A stretch of DNA of 64,000 bases from Luteimonas colneyensis (GTDB taxonomy: Bacteria > Pseudomonadota > Gammaproteobacteria > Xanthomonadales > Xanthomonadaceae), in NCBI RefSeq assembly GCF_014836665.1, contig NZ_JACSQJ010000008.1:62001-126000 (forward strand), in the 5' to 3' direction. Below, one piece after another: positions 43,270-51,651 of the stretch. The notes beneath the pieces were generated by a model. It ran no database searches, was not told the DNA's origin, and was given only the letters and a program-made list of their open reading frames with translations. The stretch's first letter is position 1; every line of letters begins with the position of its first letter. Both the position numbers and the translations under genes were made by a program.

Positions 43270-45762
43270 TCAGGCCTGCGCTCCGGTCGCCGCGCGCAGC
43301 GCCGCGCGGGCCCTGCTGAACTCGTTGGCCACCAGCGCCACTGCCACCGCCGGGCGCTCGAGCAGGCGCTCGCGGGCGCCGAGCTCCACGCGCTTGGCCG
43401 CGGCCGACAGCGACATCGCGCCGAGGTTCGCGCTGGACGACTTCAGCGTGTGCGCGGCGTCGCGCAGCGCCTCGTAGTCCGGGCCGGTCGCGGCCTGTTC
43501 GAGCGCTGCGACCAGGCGCGGCGTGTCCGCCAGGAAGACGTCGACCAGGTGGTCGAGATCGCCGCCGAGCATGGCGCGCAGCTCATCGAGGATCTCGTGG
43601 TCGAGCACCGGTGGCAGCGGCTGCAGCGGGGCCGCGGGGACCGCACGGGCCACTGTCGGCGAAGGCGCTGGAGCCATCGCGGCCGGTACCACGGGTGCCG
43701 CCGGCACGGATGACGGCGCTGCCGGAATGGCGGCCGGCTCCGGCATCGGCTCCGGCACCGGCGGGATTTCCTCCACCACTTCGACCGGAAGGCCCTGCGC
43801 GATCGCGCGATCGAGCATGTCGCCGGTCTCGGGATCGACGTCGTAGGACTCGCGCTGCGCGGCGGCCGCGGCGGTCTCGGCGTTCCACCAGCGAGCGAGC
43901 GTGCGCTCGAGTTCGCTGCGGGTCACCGGCTTGGCGAGGTAGTCGTCCATGCCGGCGTCCAGGCACTTCTGGCGGTCGCCAGCCATGGCGTTCGCGGTCA
44001 TGGCGATGATCGGCACGTGGCGGCCGTCGTCGGCGGCGGCTTCCATCTCGCGCCAGCGACGGGTGGCGGTGTAGCCGTCCATCACCGGCATCTGGCAGTC
44101 CATCAGCACGATGTCGTAGCGCGAGGCTTCCATGCGCAGCAGGGCGGCCTCGCCGTTGCTGGCGGTGTCGCAGGTGATGCCGAGCACCGACAGCAGGCGC
44201 TGGCCCACCATCAGGTTCACGGGGTTGTCCTCGACCAGCAGCACGCGCGCGGCACGCACGGGCGCCGCGGGCGAGGAAGGCATGTGGGTATGGGCCATGG
44301 CGGTGGTGTCCCCGGAGTCCGGTGTCATCGCGAAGCTCCCTCCGAGGAGGGCGGCGCGGAGATCGGCATCGGGGGCCTGCCGGCTGAGGAGCGTGACGCT
44401 GCGTTGCAGTTCGTCGGGGACCGGGTCGTCCCCGTACAGGCAGACCAGCTTGAGGTCGCCGTAGACGGCCTGGCGGCCGAGGTTGCGGTGCAGGGCCACC
44501 GCGGTGCTGCGCATGCCGGCGAGGTCCGCCAGCACGAGGGAGTAGGCCCAGGGCGCGCCCTGGTTGGCGGCCGCGCGCAGGCGGTCGAGCGCTTCCTGGG
44601 TGGTCTCCACCGAGCTCACGCGCAGGCCCCAGTTGGGCAGCAGCATGGACAGGCGCAGGCGCAGACGCGGATCGGCGCTGAGCAGGAGCAGGCGGCCGCG
44701 CGACGCGGTGCTGTCCTCGGACGTGGTCGGCATGTCTCCGGCGGCCTTCAGCAGCGGGACCTCGAACCAGAAGGTGGCGCCGTGGCCGGGCTCGGATTCC
44801 ACGCCGATGCGCCCGCCCATGAGGTCGACGATGCGCTTGGAAATCGCCAGCCCGAGGCCGGTGCCGCCGTAGAGGCGGGTGGTGGAGGCGTCGGCCTGGC
44901 TGAAGGCCTGGAACAGGCGCGGCTGCGAGCCGGCGGGGATGCCGATGCCGGTGTCGCGGACCTCGAAGCGCAGCTGGTGCTGGGCGGGGGTCTCGCCGAT
45001 GCGGCGCACGGACACCGACACCGAGCCGCGCTCGGTGAACTTCACCGCGTTCGAGACCAGGTTGCCCAGCACCTGGCGCAGGCGCACCGGATCGCCGCGC
45101 ACGGCCAGGCGCACCGCGGGGTCGACGGTGAGGATCATGCGCAGGCCCTTGCCCTGGGCCGGGCGCTCCATCAGCTGGAGCACGCTGTCGAGCAGCTCGC
45201 GCAGGTTGAAGCCGGTGGTTTCCAGCTCGAGCCGGTCGGCCTCGAGCTTGGAGTAGTCGAGGATGTCGTCGACGATGCGCAGCATCTGCTGCGACGAGGT
45301 GTATGCGGTGCGCACCAGCTCGGCGTGGTCGGCCGCGAGGCGCGCGTGCATCAGCAGGTCGAGCATCGGCACGATGCCGTTGAGCGGGGTACGGATCTCG
45401 TGGCTCATGGTGGCCAGGAACTCGCCCTTGGCCATCACCGCCGATTCCGCCGCCTGCTTGGCCTGGCGCAGCTGCGCCTCGAGCTGGGTGTGTTGCTCGA
45501 TCTGCGCCTGCAGCTGCGCCATGACCGCTTCGTCGCGGCGCGCTCGCTCGTCGGCTTCGTCCATCTGCTGTTCGCGCTGGTGCAGGCCCACGTGCAGCGC
45601 GATCACCGAGAACAGGGCCAGCAGCACCAGCACCAGCGCCGCGTGCTGCCACGGTCCCTCCAGTCCGATCACGTCCAGCACCAGCGTCAGCGCGGCGCCG
45701 GCCGCGGCACCGAGTGCGAGCCAGCGCATCATGAGGGCCGTGGGGCGTCCGCGTGTCAGCAT
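43270..45762 (-). CDS. Hybrid histidine kinase with two receiver domains and HPt
   Basis: An 830-residue multidomain kinase. It has two membrane helices near the N-terminus (about 13-33 and 40-60), a coiled coil (65-110), DHp with His121 ([15 protein letters not shown]), HATPase (about 230-345; [17 protein letters not shown]), a degenerate receiver-like segment (about 355-480, beginning [14 protein letters not shown]), a true receiver with Asp in [13 protein letters not shown], a Pro/Ala-rich linker and a C-terminal HPt ([14 protein letters not shown]). There is almost no periplasmic sensor. It starts 1 base after the stop of the REC-GGDEF-EAL gene, so both are expressed together. It is not clearly RpfC, which has a larger membrane sensor. 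Confidence 0.93.
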   Translation of the reverse strand: MLTRGRPTALMMRWLALGAAAGAALTLVLDVIGLEGPWQHAALVLVLLALFSVIALHVGLHQREQQMDEADERARRDEAVMAQLQAQIEQHTQLEAQLRQAKQAAESAVMAKGEFLATMSHEIRTPLNGIVPMLDLLMHARLAADHAELVRTAYTSSQQMLRIVDDILDYSKLEADRLELETTGFNLRELLDSVLQLMERPAQGKGLRMILTVDPAVRLAVRGDPVRLRQVLGNLVSNAVKFTERGSVSVSVRRIGETPAQHQLRFEVRDTGIGIPAGSQPRLFQAFSQADASTTRLYGGTGLGLAISKRIVDLMGGRIGVESEPGHGATFWFEVPLLKAAGDMPTTSEDSTASRGRLLLLSADPRLRLRLSMLLPNWGLRVSSVETTQEALDRLRAAANQGAPWAYSLVLADLAGMRSTAVALHRNLGRQAVYGDLKLVCLYGDDPVPDELQRSVTLLSRQAPDADLRAALLGGSFAMTPDSGDTTAMAHTHMPSSPAAPVRAARVLLVEDNPVNLMVGQRLLSVLGITCDTASNGEAALLRMEASRYDIVLMDCQMPVMDGYTATRRWREMEAAADDGRHVPIIAMTANAMAGDRQKCLDAGMDDYLAKPVTRSELERTLARWWNAETAAAAAQRESYDVDPETGDMLDRAIAQGLPVEVVEEIPPVPEPMPEPAAIPAAPSSVPAAPVVPAAMAPAPSPTVARAVPAAPLQPLPPVLDHEILDELRAMLGGDLDHLVDVFLADTPRLVAALEQAATGPDYEALRDAAHTLKSSSANLGAMSLSAAAKRVELGARERLLERPAVAVALVANEFSRARAALRAATGAQA

Positions 45763-45763
45763 G

Positions 45764-47650
45764 TCAGAGCACCGAGTGGTGGAAGTCGAAGTCCATTTCG
45801 CCCGCGACGTGCTGCACCAGGTTGCCCTGGATGAAGTCGACGCCGCTCATCCACAGCGTGGCGGCGGCCTGCGGGTCCTCCACCTGCTGGCCGATGACGC
45901 ACAGGCCCAGGCGGTGCGCCCGATCGATGGCCTGGCGCATCTCGTCGCGCACGGCCGGGTCGTCGAGCTTCTGCGAGTAGCGCGGCGACAGGCGCACGAA
46001 GCCCAGCGGGAGCTGGCCCAGCAGGGCGTCGGCCTCGCGCCCCGACTGGTATTGCCCCAGGCAGAGCTGCACGCCCGCAGGCACCATCGCGTCGCAGAAC
46101 TCGCGCAGCGCCAGCGCGTGGATCAGCGCCTCGTCCTGGCGGACGTCGATCACGATTCGGCTGCCCTCCACGCCATAGGCGGAGAGCATCCCGAGCACGT
46201 GTTCGGCGTGGCCATCGCGGGCCAGGCTGCGCGCCGACTGCGAGACGAACAGCCGCACCGGCTTGCCCGCGTCGGCGCGTTCGTGCAGCACGGTGACGGC
46301 CAGCTCGAGCACGCGCAGGTCGATGTCGTGCATCAGGTCGGCGGCGTCGGCGGCAGCAAGGAAGTCACCGGCGGCCAGCAGGCTGCCGTCGGCCTGGCGC
46401 ATCCGCAGCAGGGTCTGGAACTGGGCCTCCTCGCCGCCGGCCACGGCCACCACGGGCTGGAAGCTGAGCTGGAATCGGTTGTCGGCCAGGGCCTGGCGCA
46501 CGGCCTCGGCCATGGCCTGGTCGTGGTCGCGCTGGCGCGGCGGCTGGTAGCCGGCGACGCCCGTCGGCTGGGTGCGCGCCTCGCGCAGCGCGCGTTCGGC
46601 CGCGCCCAGCGCGCTGCTGGCGTCGCCGTAACCGTGGGACAGCGAGGTGTAGCCGACGAAGGCGCGCAGGCGCACGGTTTCGTCGTTGATCCCGAAGCCT
46701 TCGCGGCCGAGCGCGTCGCGCAGCGAACGCGCGCTTTCCGGCAGCCGGTCGGACTCGAGTCCGGCGGCATGGACCAGGTAGATGCTGTCGCTCAGGCGCG
46801 ATACCGCGTGACCGGCGGCCGCCTGGCCGACGCGCGCGGCCGCCTCGGTGAGCAGCTGCTCCAGGCCGGTGTAGCCGTAGCGGTCGCGCAGGGCACCGAT
46901 CCCGGCGACCTCGACCATGAACAGCGCGCCCTTGCCGTCGCCGGGGATCATCGCGTTCAGGCGCTGCAGCATGTGCGAACGCGTGAACAGGCCGGTGACC
47001 GGGTGCACGCCGCCGCCGCTGCGCTCGCGGGCGAGTACGCGGGCTCGGCGCACGCGGCTCTGCACCGCGGCGATCAGGTGGCGCGGACGCACCGGCTTGG
47101 TCAGGAAATCGTCGGCGCCGGTCTCGAGGGCCTCGAACTGGCGCTCGGGGTCCGGGTCGCCGGTGAGGAACACGATCGGCACGTGGCCGTGGGCCTCGTG
47201 GGCGCGGATCAGGTGGGTCAGCTCGACGCCATCCATGCCCGGCATGTGCAGGTCCATCAGCACCAGGTCCGGGTGGAAGGCTTCCAGCGATGCCATGACC
47301 TCGCTGGCCACGGACACGACGGCGGCCTCCATGCCCGCACCGCACAGCACGCTTTCGGCGAACAGCGCCTGGCTCAGGTCGTCCTCGACCACCAGCACGC
47401 GGTAGGCGGCCTCGGTCGAGCCATCGGCGGCCACCGGCGGCGTGACCGCGGGCGGTGGCGGCTCGGTGGCGGGGGCATCCCTGCGCAGGGGCTCGGGCGG
47501 GCCGGCGTCGGCGCTCCAGCGCCGCCAGTAGCGGGCCGGCGGGAACTCGGCGCGCACGGGACGGCTTGGCGCCGGCGTGGCCGGGCCCATGTCCGCTGCG
47601 GTCCGTGTTCCGGGGGCTGCGCTCACTGCGGGACTTCTCCGTCGGGCCAT
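45764..47650 (-). CDS. REC-GGDEF-EAL protein with degenerate catalytic motifs
   Basis: A 628-residue response regulator. A Pro/Ala-rich N-terminus (1-80) precedes a receiver (about 83-205) with Asp133 (LVLMDLHMPGMDG) and Lys185. A GGDEF fold follows (about 215-370) in which the signature site reads RLSDSIYLV, then an EAL fold (about 375-625) in which EAL is replaced by QTL (412-414) and the later metal and base positions read LFVSQS, GQYQ and QQVED instead of the canonical acids. Both enzymatic domains should be inactive, so a FimX-like c-di-GMP receptor or scaffold role is likely. It is the first gene of a pair with the hybrid kinase, its probable partner. Confidence 0.88.
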   Translation of the reverse strand: MARRRSPAVSAAPGTRTAADMGPATPAPSRPVRAEFPPARYWRRWSADAGPPEPLRRDAPATEPPPPAVTPPVAADGSTEAAYRVLVVEDDLSQALFAESVLCGAGMEAAVVSVASEVMASLEAFHPDLVLMDLHMPGMDGVELTHLIRAHEAHGHVPIVFLTGDPDPERQFEALETGADDFLTKPVRPRHLIAAVQSRVRRARVLARERSGGGVHPVTGLFTRSHMLQRLNAMIPGDGKGALFMVEVAGIGALRDRYGYTGLEQLLTEAAARVGQAAAGHAVSRLSDSIYLVHAAGLESDRLPESARSLRDALGREGFGINDETVRLRAFVGYTSLSHGYGDASSALGAAERALREARTQPTGVAGYQPPRQRDHDQAMAEAVRQALADNRFQLSFQPVVAVAGGEEAQFQTLLRMRQADGSLLAAGDFLAAADAADLMHDIDLRVLELAVTVLHERADAGKPVRLFVSQSARSLARDGHAEHVLGMLSAYGVEGSRIVIDVRQDEALIHALALREFCDAMVPAGVQLCLGQYQSGREADALLGQLPLGFVRLSPRYSQKLDDPAVRDEMRQAIDRAHRLGLCVIGQQVEDPQAAATLWMSGVDFIQGNLVQHVAGEMDFDFHHSVL

Positions 47651-47741
47651 TCCGGAAGCGCGGCACGCCCGCCGTCCCCCGAACGGACAAGCCTACAAGA
47701 AACCGCGGGGGGATCGGGCGATACCGGTGTCCGCAGGCTGC

Positions 47742-48326
47742 TCAACGCACCGGCTGTGCCGGCCGCTGCCGTCGGAACAGGCGTCGCCACACCCACCACA
47801 GCGCCAGGGCCAGCAGCAGGCTGAGGGCCAGCGCGATCCCCAGCGCGAGCAGCGGGTTGGCCAAGGCCAGCGCCAGCAGCCCGACGGTCGCGACGTCTTC
47901 GGTGGCCGAGGCGCCCCAATTGCTCAACGGCTCCGGCGAGGCGTTGATCAGCACCCGGCTGGCCGCCTTGAGGGCGTGGCTGCCCAGCGCCACGCCGGCC
48001 CCGGTCGCCAGCATGCCCGCCGAAAGGTCGCCGTCGGGCGACAGCGCCGCTGCGGCGAGGAAGGCGCCCGCGGGCACCCGCGCAAGGGTCTGCAGCAGGT
48101 CCCAGCCGGAATCGACGCCGGGGATCTTGTCGGTGAAGAACTCGACCAGGGCCAGCACGCCCGAAATGCCGATCACCCATGGCGACGCGGTGACCTCGAG
48201 CGCTGTCGGCAGCTCCAGCCAGCCCAGGGCGCCGGCCAGGCCGACGCCGAAGACGGTGAGGTAGACGCGGATGCCCGCCAGCCAGGCCAGCAGCACGCCC
48301 GCGGCGAAGAGGTGGGCTTCCGACAT
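47742..48326 (-). CDS. DUF4126 membrane protein
   Basis: A 194-residue inner-membrane protein with about five helices, a charged end (WWVWRRLFRRQRPAQPVR) and the DUF4126 core: AGIRVYLTVFGVGLAG, EFFTDKIPGVDSGWDLLQTLARVPAG and SHALKAASRVLINASPEPLSNW. Function unknown. The ATG at 48326 has a GGAG site, and TATACT about 32 bases upstream is a likely -10 element. It is divergent from the DUF6776 gene and lies 91 bases after the start of the REC-GGDEF-EAL gene on the same strand. Confidence 0.8.
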   Translation of the reverse strand: MSEAHLFAAGVLLAWLAGIRVYLTVFGVGLAGALGWLELPTALEVTASPWVIGISGVLALVEFFTDKIPGVDSGWDLLQTLARVPAGAFLAAAALSPDGDLSAGMLATGAGVALGSHALKAASRVLINASPEPLSNWGASATEDVATVGLLALALANPLLALGIALALSLLLALALWWVWRRLFRRQRPAQPVR

Positions 48327-48413
48327 GGCCACGCTCCGGGCGACTGGACTGGCGCGGAGTATAGGCACGCGCGCGTTGTCCCGGCGCTCAGGATCCGGGG
48401 TTAACATGCCGGG

Positions 48414-49109
48414 ATGCCCGACTCGCCGCCTCCCGAGCATCCCCACCCGCGCGCGCACCTGGCGCTGATGGCCGTGCTGGCCGGCTGCCTGCTGTTCGGC
48501 ATCTGGGGGGCGTGGACGGTCGCCAGCGGTGCCGGCGGCGACGGCGACGGGCCGCTCCGCGAGGAGGTCGACGGCCTGCGCCAGGACGTCGCCACGCTGA
48601 CGCGTTCCGACCAGGTCAGCCGCGAAGCCAACCGCGACCTGCAGCTGATGCTGGCCGAGCGCGACGAGGAGATTTCCGCGCTGCGCGCCGACGTCGCCTT
48701 CTACGAGCGCCTGGTCGGCAGCACCAGCCAGCGCCGCGGCCTGACCGTGCACGGCCTGCGCCTGCAGTCGCAGGGCGAAGGCGCATGGCACTTCACCGCC
48801 ACGCTGACGCAGACCCTGAACCGCGCCGCGGTGAGCAGCGGCACGCTGACCGTCGAGGTCGAGGGTTCGCGCAACGACAGCCTCGAGCGCCTCGCCTGGG
48901 CCGACCTGCGGCAAAGCGGCGACGCGCCGGGCGTCGACTACTCGTTCAAGTACTTCCAGCAGGTCGAAGGCGACCTGATCCTGCCCGAAGGCTTCAAGCC
49001 GCTGCGCGTGATCGTGACGCTGACGCCGCCGCGCGGGCAGGCGGTGGAGGAGTCGTTCACCTGGGCCGAGGCCACGGCGGCGACGCCCCGTTCCGCCCCG
49101 GACGCTTGA
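48414..49109 (+). CDS. DUF6776-type membrane-anchored coiled-coil protein
   Basis: A 231-residue protein: one N-terminal membrane helix (about 15-37), a coiled coil (about 48-95, [22 protein letters not shown] and on), and a beta-rich periplasmic domain (about 110-220) with the conserved [19 protein letters not shown] block. The family occurs next to erpA or bactofilin genes in xanthomonads and pseudomonads; its function is unknown. TAACAT lies 6 bases before the ATG with no ribosome-binding site, as in ampE, so the transcript may be leaderless. Confidence 0.8.
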   Translation: MPDSPPPEHPHPRAHLALMAVLAGCLLFGIWGAWTVASGAGGDGDGPLREEVDGLRQDVATLTRSDQVSREANRDLQLMLAERDEEISALRADVAFYERLVGSTSQRRGLTVHGLRLQSQGEGAWHFTATLTQTLNRAAVSSGTLTVEVEGSRNDSLERLAWADLRQSGDAPGVDYSFKYFQQVEGDLILPEGFKPLRVIVTLTPPRGQAVEESFTWAEATAATPRSAPDA

Positions 49110-49141
49110 AGCCCGCCGCGGCACCCTCCATCCTTGGTGGC

Positions 49142-49516
49142 ATGAGCACGACCATCGATCTGTCCGCGCCGGGCTACCAGAGCCTGGATCGTCCGCTGGA
49201 GTTCACCACCGCGGCGGCCGCCAAGGTGCGCGAACTGATCGCCGACGAGGGCAACGACGCCCTCAAGCTGCGCGTCTACATCCAGGGCGGCGGCTGTTCC
49301 GGCTTCCAGTACGGCTTCGAGTTCGACGAGGAGCAGGGCGAGGACGACCTCGCCGTCGCGACCGACGGCGTCACGCTGCTGGTCGACCCGCTCAGCCTGC
49401 AGTACCTGATGGGCGCCTCGGTCGATTACGTCGAAAGCCTGCACGGCGCGCAGTTCACCATCCGCAATCCGAACGCGAAGTCGACCTGCGGCTGCGGCAG
49501 CAGCTTCACCACATGA
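49142..49516 (+). CDS. erpA: Iron-sulfur cluster insertion protein ErpA
   Basis: A 124-residue A-type carrier that delivers Fe-S clusters to apo-proteins such as IspG. The three cluster cysteines are present in [11 protein letters not shown] and the C-terminal CGCGSSF, with [15 protein letters not shown] at the start of the domain. The N-terminal 20 residues vary. It lies 33 bases after the DUF6776 gene and overlaps nudC by 4 bases (ATGA). Confidence 0.95.
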   Translation: MSTTIDLSAPGYQSLDRPLEFTTAAAAKVRELIADEGNDALKLRVYIQGGGCSGFQYGFEFDEEQGEDDLAVATDGVTLLVDPLSLQYLMGASVDYVESLHGAQFTIRNPNAKSTCGCGSSFTT

Positions 49517-50445
49517 GTCCGCGGCGCGCGGCGCCGTACGCCTTCGTCGAAGCGGCGCTGGATCGCGCCGAGAACCTGCGCGACGACGCCGCGGCGCTCG
49601 AGCGCCTGTGGGCGGCCGGCCGCGCGCTGGTACTCGACGCCGAGGGATGCGCCTGGGCGGACGGGAACGGCGCGCTCCTGGCGCCGCCGGCGGCGGGGCT
49701 GGCCGCCGGCCCGGGCGATGCACTGTTCCTGGGCCTGCGCGGGGACGAGGGCTGGTTCGCGATGCGCGAGGGCGACCTGGCCGTCGACGCGACCGCGTCC
49801 GTCGCGGATGCCGGCATCGCGCATCGCGATGTGCCCGCGCGCATCGACCTGCGCAGCGCCGCGGCGGCCTGGCCCGACTTCGAGGCCACCGCCTTCGCAC
49901 AGGCGCGCGCGGTGCTGCACTGGCGTGCGCGGCACCGGTTCTGCGGCGCCTGCGGCGGCGCGCTCGCGTTCCGCCGCGCCGGCTGGCTGGGCCACTGCGC
50001 CGCCTGCGATCTCGAACACTATCCGCGCACCGATCCGGCGGTGATCGTGGCGGTCAGCGACGGCGAACGCCTGTTGCTGGGGCGCGGGCCGGGATGGGCA
50101 CCGCGGCGCTATTCGGTGCTGGCCGGCTTCGTCGAGCCGGGCGAATCGCTGGAGCAGACGGTGGTGCGCGAGGTCTTCGAGGAGTCCTCGGTGCGCGTGC
50201 GCGCCTGCCGCTACCTCGGATCCCAGCCCTGGCCGTTCCCCTCGTCGCTGATGCTCGGCTTCGAGGCCGAGGCCTTCCCCGACGTGCCGCACTGCCCCAG
50301 CGACGAGCTCGAGGACGCGCGCTGGTTCGGCCGCGACGAGGTCGGGGCGGCGCTTCGCGGCGAGGGCGGTCCCGACGGCCTGCTGCTGTCGCCGTCGATC
50401 TCGATCTCGCGCTGGCTGATCGAGCGCTGGCACGCCGGCGGCTGA
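49513..50445 (+). CDS. nudC: NAD+ diphosphatase / NAD-cap decapping Nudix hydrolase
   Basis: A 310-residue NudC. It has an N-terminal NUDIX-like domain, a zinc ribbon (CGACGG ... [18 protein letters not shown]), the Nudix box [23 protein letters not shown], and the downstream [16 protein letters not shown] motif that is diagnostic for NADH pyrophosphatases. It hydrolyses NAD(H) and removes NAD caps from RNA. The ATG overlaps the erpA stop. Together with rppH at 41.7 kb, the window carries two RNA 5'-end processing Nudix enzymes. Confidence 0.94.
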   Translation: MSPRRAAPYAFVEAALDRAENLRDDAAALERLWAAGRALVLDAEGCAWADGNGALLAPPAAGLAAGPGDALFLGLRGDEGWFAMREGDLAVDATASVADAGIAHRDVPARIDLRSAAAAWPDFEATAFAQARAVLHWRARHRFCGACGGALAFRRAGWLGHCAACDLEHYPRTDPAVIVAVSDGERLLLGRGPGWAPRRYSVLAGFVEPGESLEQTVVREVFEESSVRVRACRYLGSQPWPFPSSLMLGFEAEAFPDVPHCPSDELEDARWFGRDEVGAALRGEGGPDGLLLSPSISISRWLIERWHAGG

Positions 50446-50474
50446 GCGCAGCCGTGGCCGCTGCCCGCCGGCGC

Positions 50475-50480
50475 TAGAAT
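50475..50480 (+). promoter_or_regulatory. -10 element of ampE, leaderless arrangement
   Basis: TAGAAT is followed after 6 bases by the ampE ATG, which puts the expected transcription start on or next to the start codon. No ribosome-binding site precedes the ATG. Confidence 0.45.
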
Positions 50481-50486
50481 CGCCCC

Positions 50487-51518
50487 ATGTTCTCGACCCT
50501 GTTCGCGGTGGTGGTGGCCCTGGTGCTGGGGCACGTAGCGCCCGCGCTGGCGGCCGGCCTGCGCGACTACGGCTGGTTCGCGGCGCTGCTCGGCTGGCTC
50601 GGCCGGCGCTTTCCCGACGACGGCTTCCGGAGCGGCCGCTGGGGCCTGGCGCTGGCGCTGGTGCCGGTGGTGCTGGTGGTCGGCCTGGTGCAGTGGCTGC
50701 TGGACGGCATCGCCTTCGGGCTGCCGGCGCTGGCCTTCGGCGTGGCCGCGGTGTTCTATGCCTGGGGTCCGCGCGACCTCGACCTCGACGTGCAGGCGGT
50801 GATCGATGCGCCGGACGCCGCCGCCCGCGGCGAAGCCCTGGCGCGGCTGCGCCCGGCGGCCGCGGCCGGTGCCGGCCAGGCCCGCGACGAGGTCGGCCGT
50901 GTCTTCGTCGCCGCGCTGCGGCGCTGGTTCGGCGTGCTGTTCTGGTTCGTGGTGCTGGGCGCGGTCGGCGCCCTGCTGTACCGCCTGGTGGCGTTCGCGG
51001 CTGAAGACGAACCGGCGCTGCACCTGCCCGAGGGCACGCTCGAGGGCGCGCGCCGGCTGCTGGCGGTGCTGGACTGGCCGGTGGCGCAGCTGATGGCGTT
51101 GTCGCTGGCGCTGGTGGGCAACTTCGACGTGGTGGTGTCGGCCTGGAAGGGCGCCGGTGGCGCCGCGCTGCGGTCCGGCGCCGACATGCTGGCCGCGGTC
51201 GGGCGCGCGAGCGTGCGCTGGGAGCTGGACGAGGAGGCCGGGGATTTCGGCGCCCATGCCGCCGAGGCCACAGATGCCGCCGACGCCGCGCAGCCGGCGG
51301 GCGCCGTGGGCGACGCCGCCGCTGCCGCGGCGATGGCTGGCTTCGGCAGCGTGTCCGGGGATGCCGGCGCGGTGCCGGCGGGCGCCGGACCGGCCACCGA
51401 GGCCCTCGGCGTGCCGCTGGTGCAGGCCATGCGCGACGCCATGTCGCTGGTCTGGCGCGTGCTGCTGGCGTGGCTGGCGGTGCTGGCGCTGTTCGTGGTG
51501 GCCGGCTGGGTCAACTGA
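50487..51518 (+). CDS. ampE: AmpE-like regulatory membrane protein
   Basis: A 343-residue member of the CobD/AmpE family with four membrane segments. The start LFAVVVALVLGHVAPALAAGLRDYGWFAALLGWL and the soluble segment LDLDVQAVIDAPDAAARGEALARL are typical; EVGRVFVAALRRWFGVLFWFVVLG carries the family's RxFxxLFWF-like core. AmpE modulates beta-lactamase induction with AmpD, which is not encoded nearby. An Ala/Asp-rich insertion (about 250-300) makes it longer than E. coli AmpE (284). It is convergent with the LplT-PlsC gene across REP copy 3. Confidence 0.85.
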   Translation: MFSTLFAVVVALVLGHVAPALAAGLRDYGWFAALLGWLGRRFPDDGFRSGRWGLALALVPVVLVVGLVQWLLDGIAFGLPALAFGVAAVFYAWGPRDLDLDVQAVIDAPDAAARGEALARLRPAAAAGAGQARDEVGRVFVAALRRWFGVLFWFVVLGAVGALLYRLVAFAAEDEPALHLPEGTLEGARRLLAVLDWPVAQLMALSLALVGNFDVVVSAWKGAGGAALRSGADMLAAVGRASVRWELDEEAGDFGAHAAEATDAADAAQPAGAVGDAAAAAAMAGFGSVSGDAGAVPAGAGPATEALGVPLVQAMRDAMSLVWRVLLAWLAVLALFVVAGWVN

Positions 51519-51540
51519 CCGGATCCCAAGCCGCCTCCGG

Positions 51541-51622
51541 CCCCTGTAGGAGCAGCTATAGCTGCGACTACGATGCGCGGTGACGCAGGGGCGGGTCGCA
51601 GCTATAGCTGCTCCTACAGGGG
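51541..51622. repeat. GTAG-type REP inverted pair, copy 3
   Basis: Perfect 28-bp arms (51541-51568 and 51595-51622) with a 26-base spacer lie between the convergent genes ampE and LplT-PlsC. The inner palindrome is GCAGCTATAGCTGC as in copy 1. Here the repeat starts 22 bases after the ampE stop. Confidence 0.9.
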
Positions 51623-51651
51623 CGGGCGCAAGCGGGCAGGAGCGATAGTGC

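Noticed and set aside
43270..45762. Hybrid kinase as the DSF sensor RpfC
   Set aside because: RpfC has a larger multi-helix sensor and lies next to rpfF/rpfG; here there are only two helices and neither neighbour.
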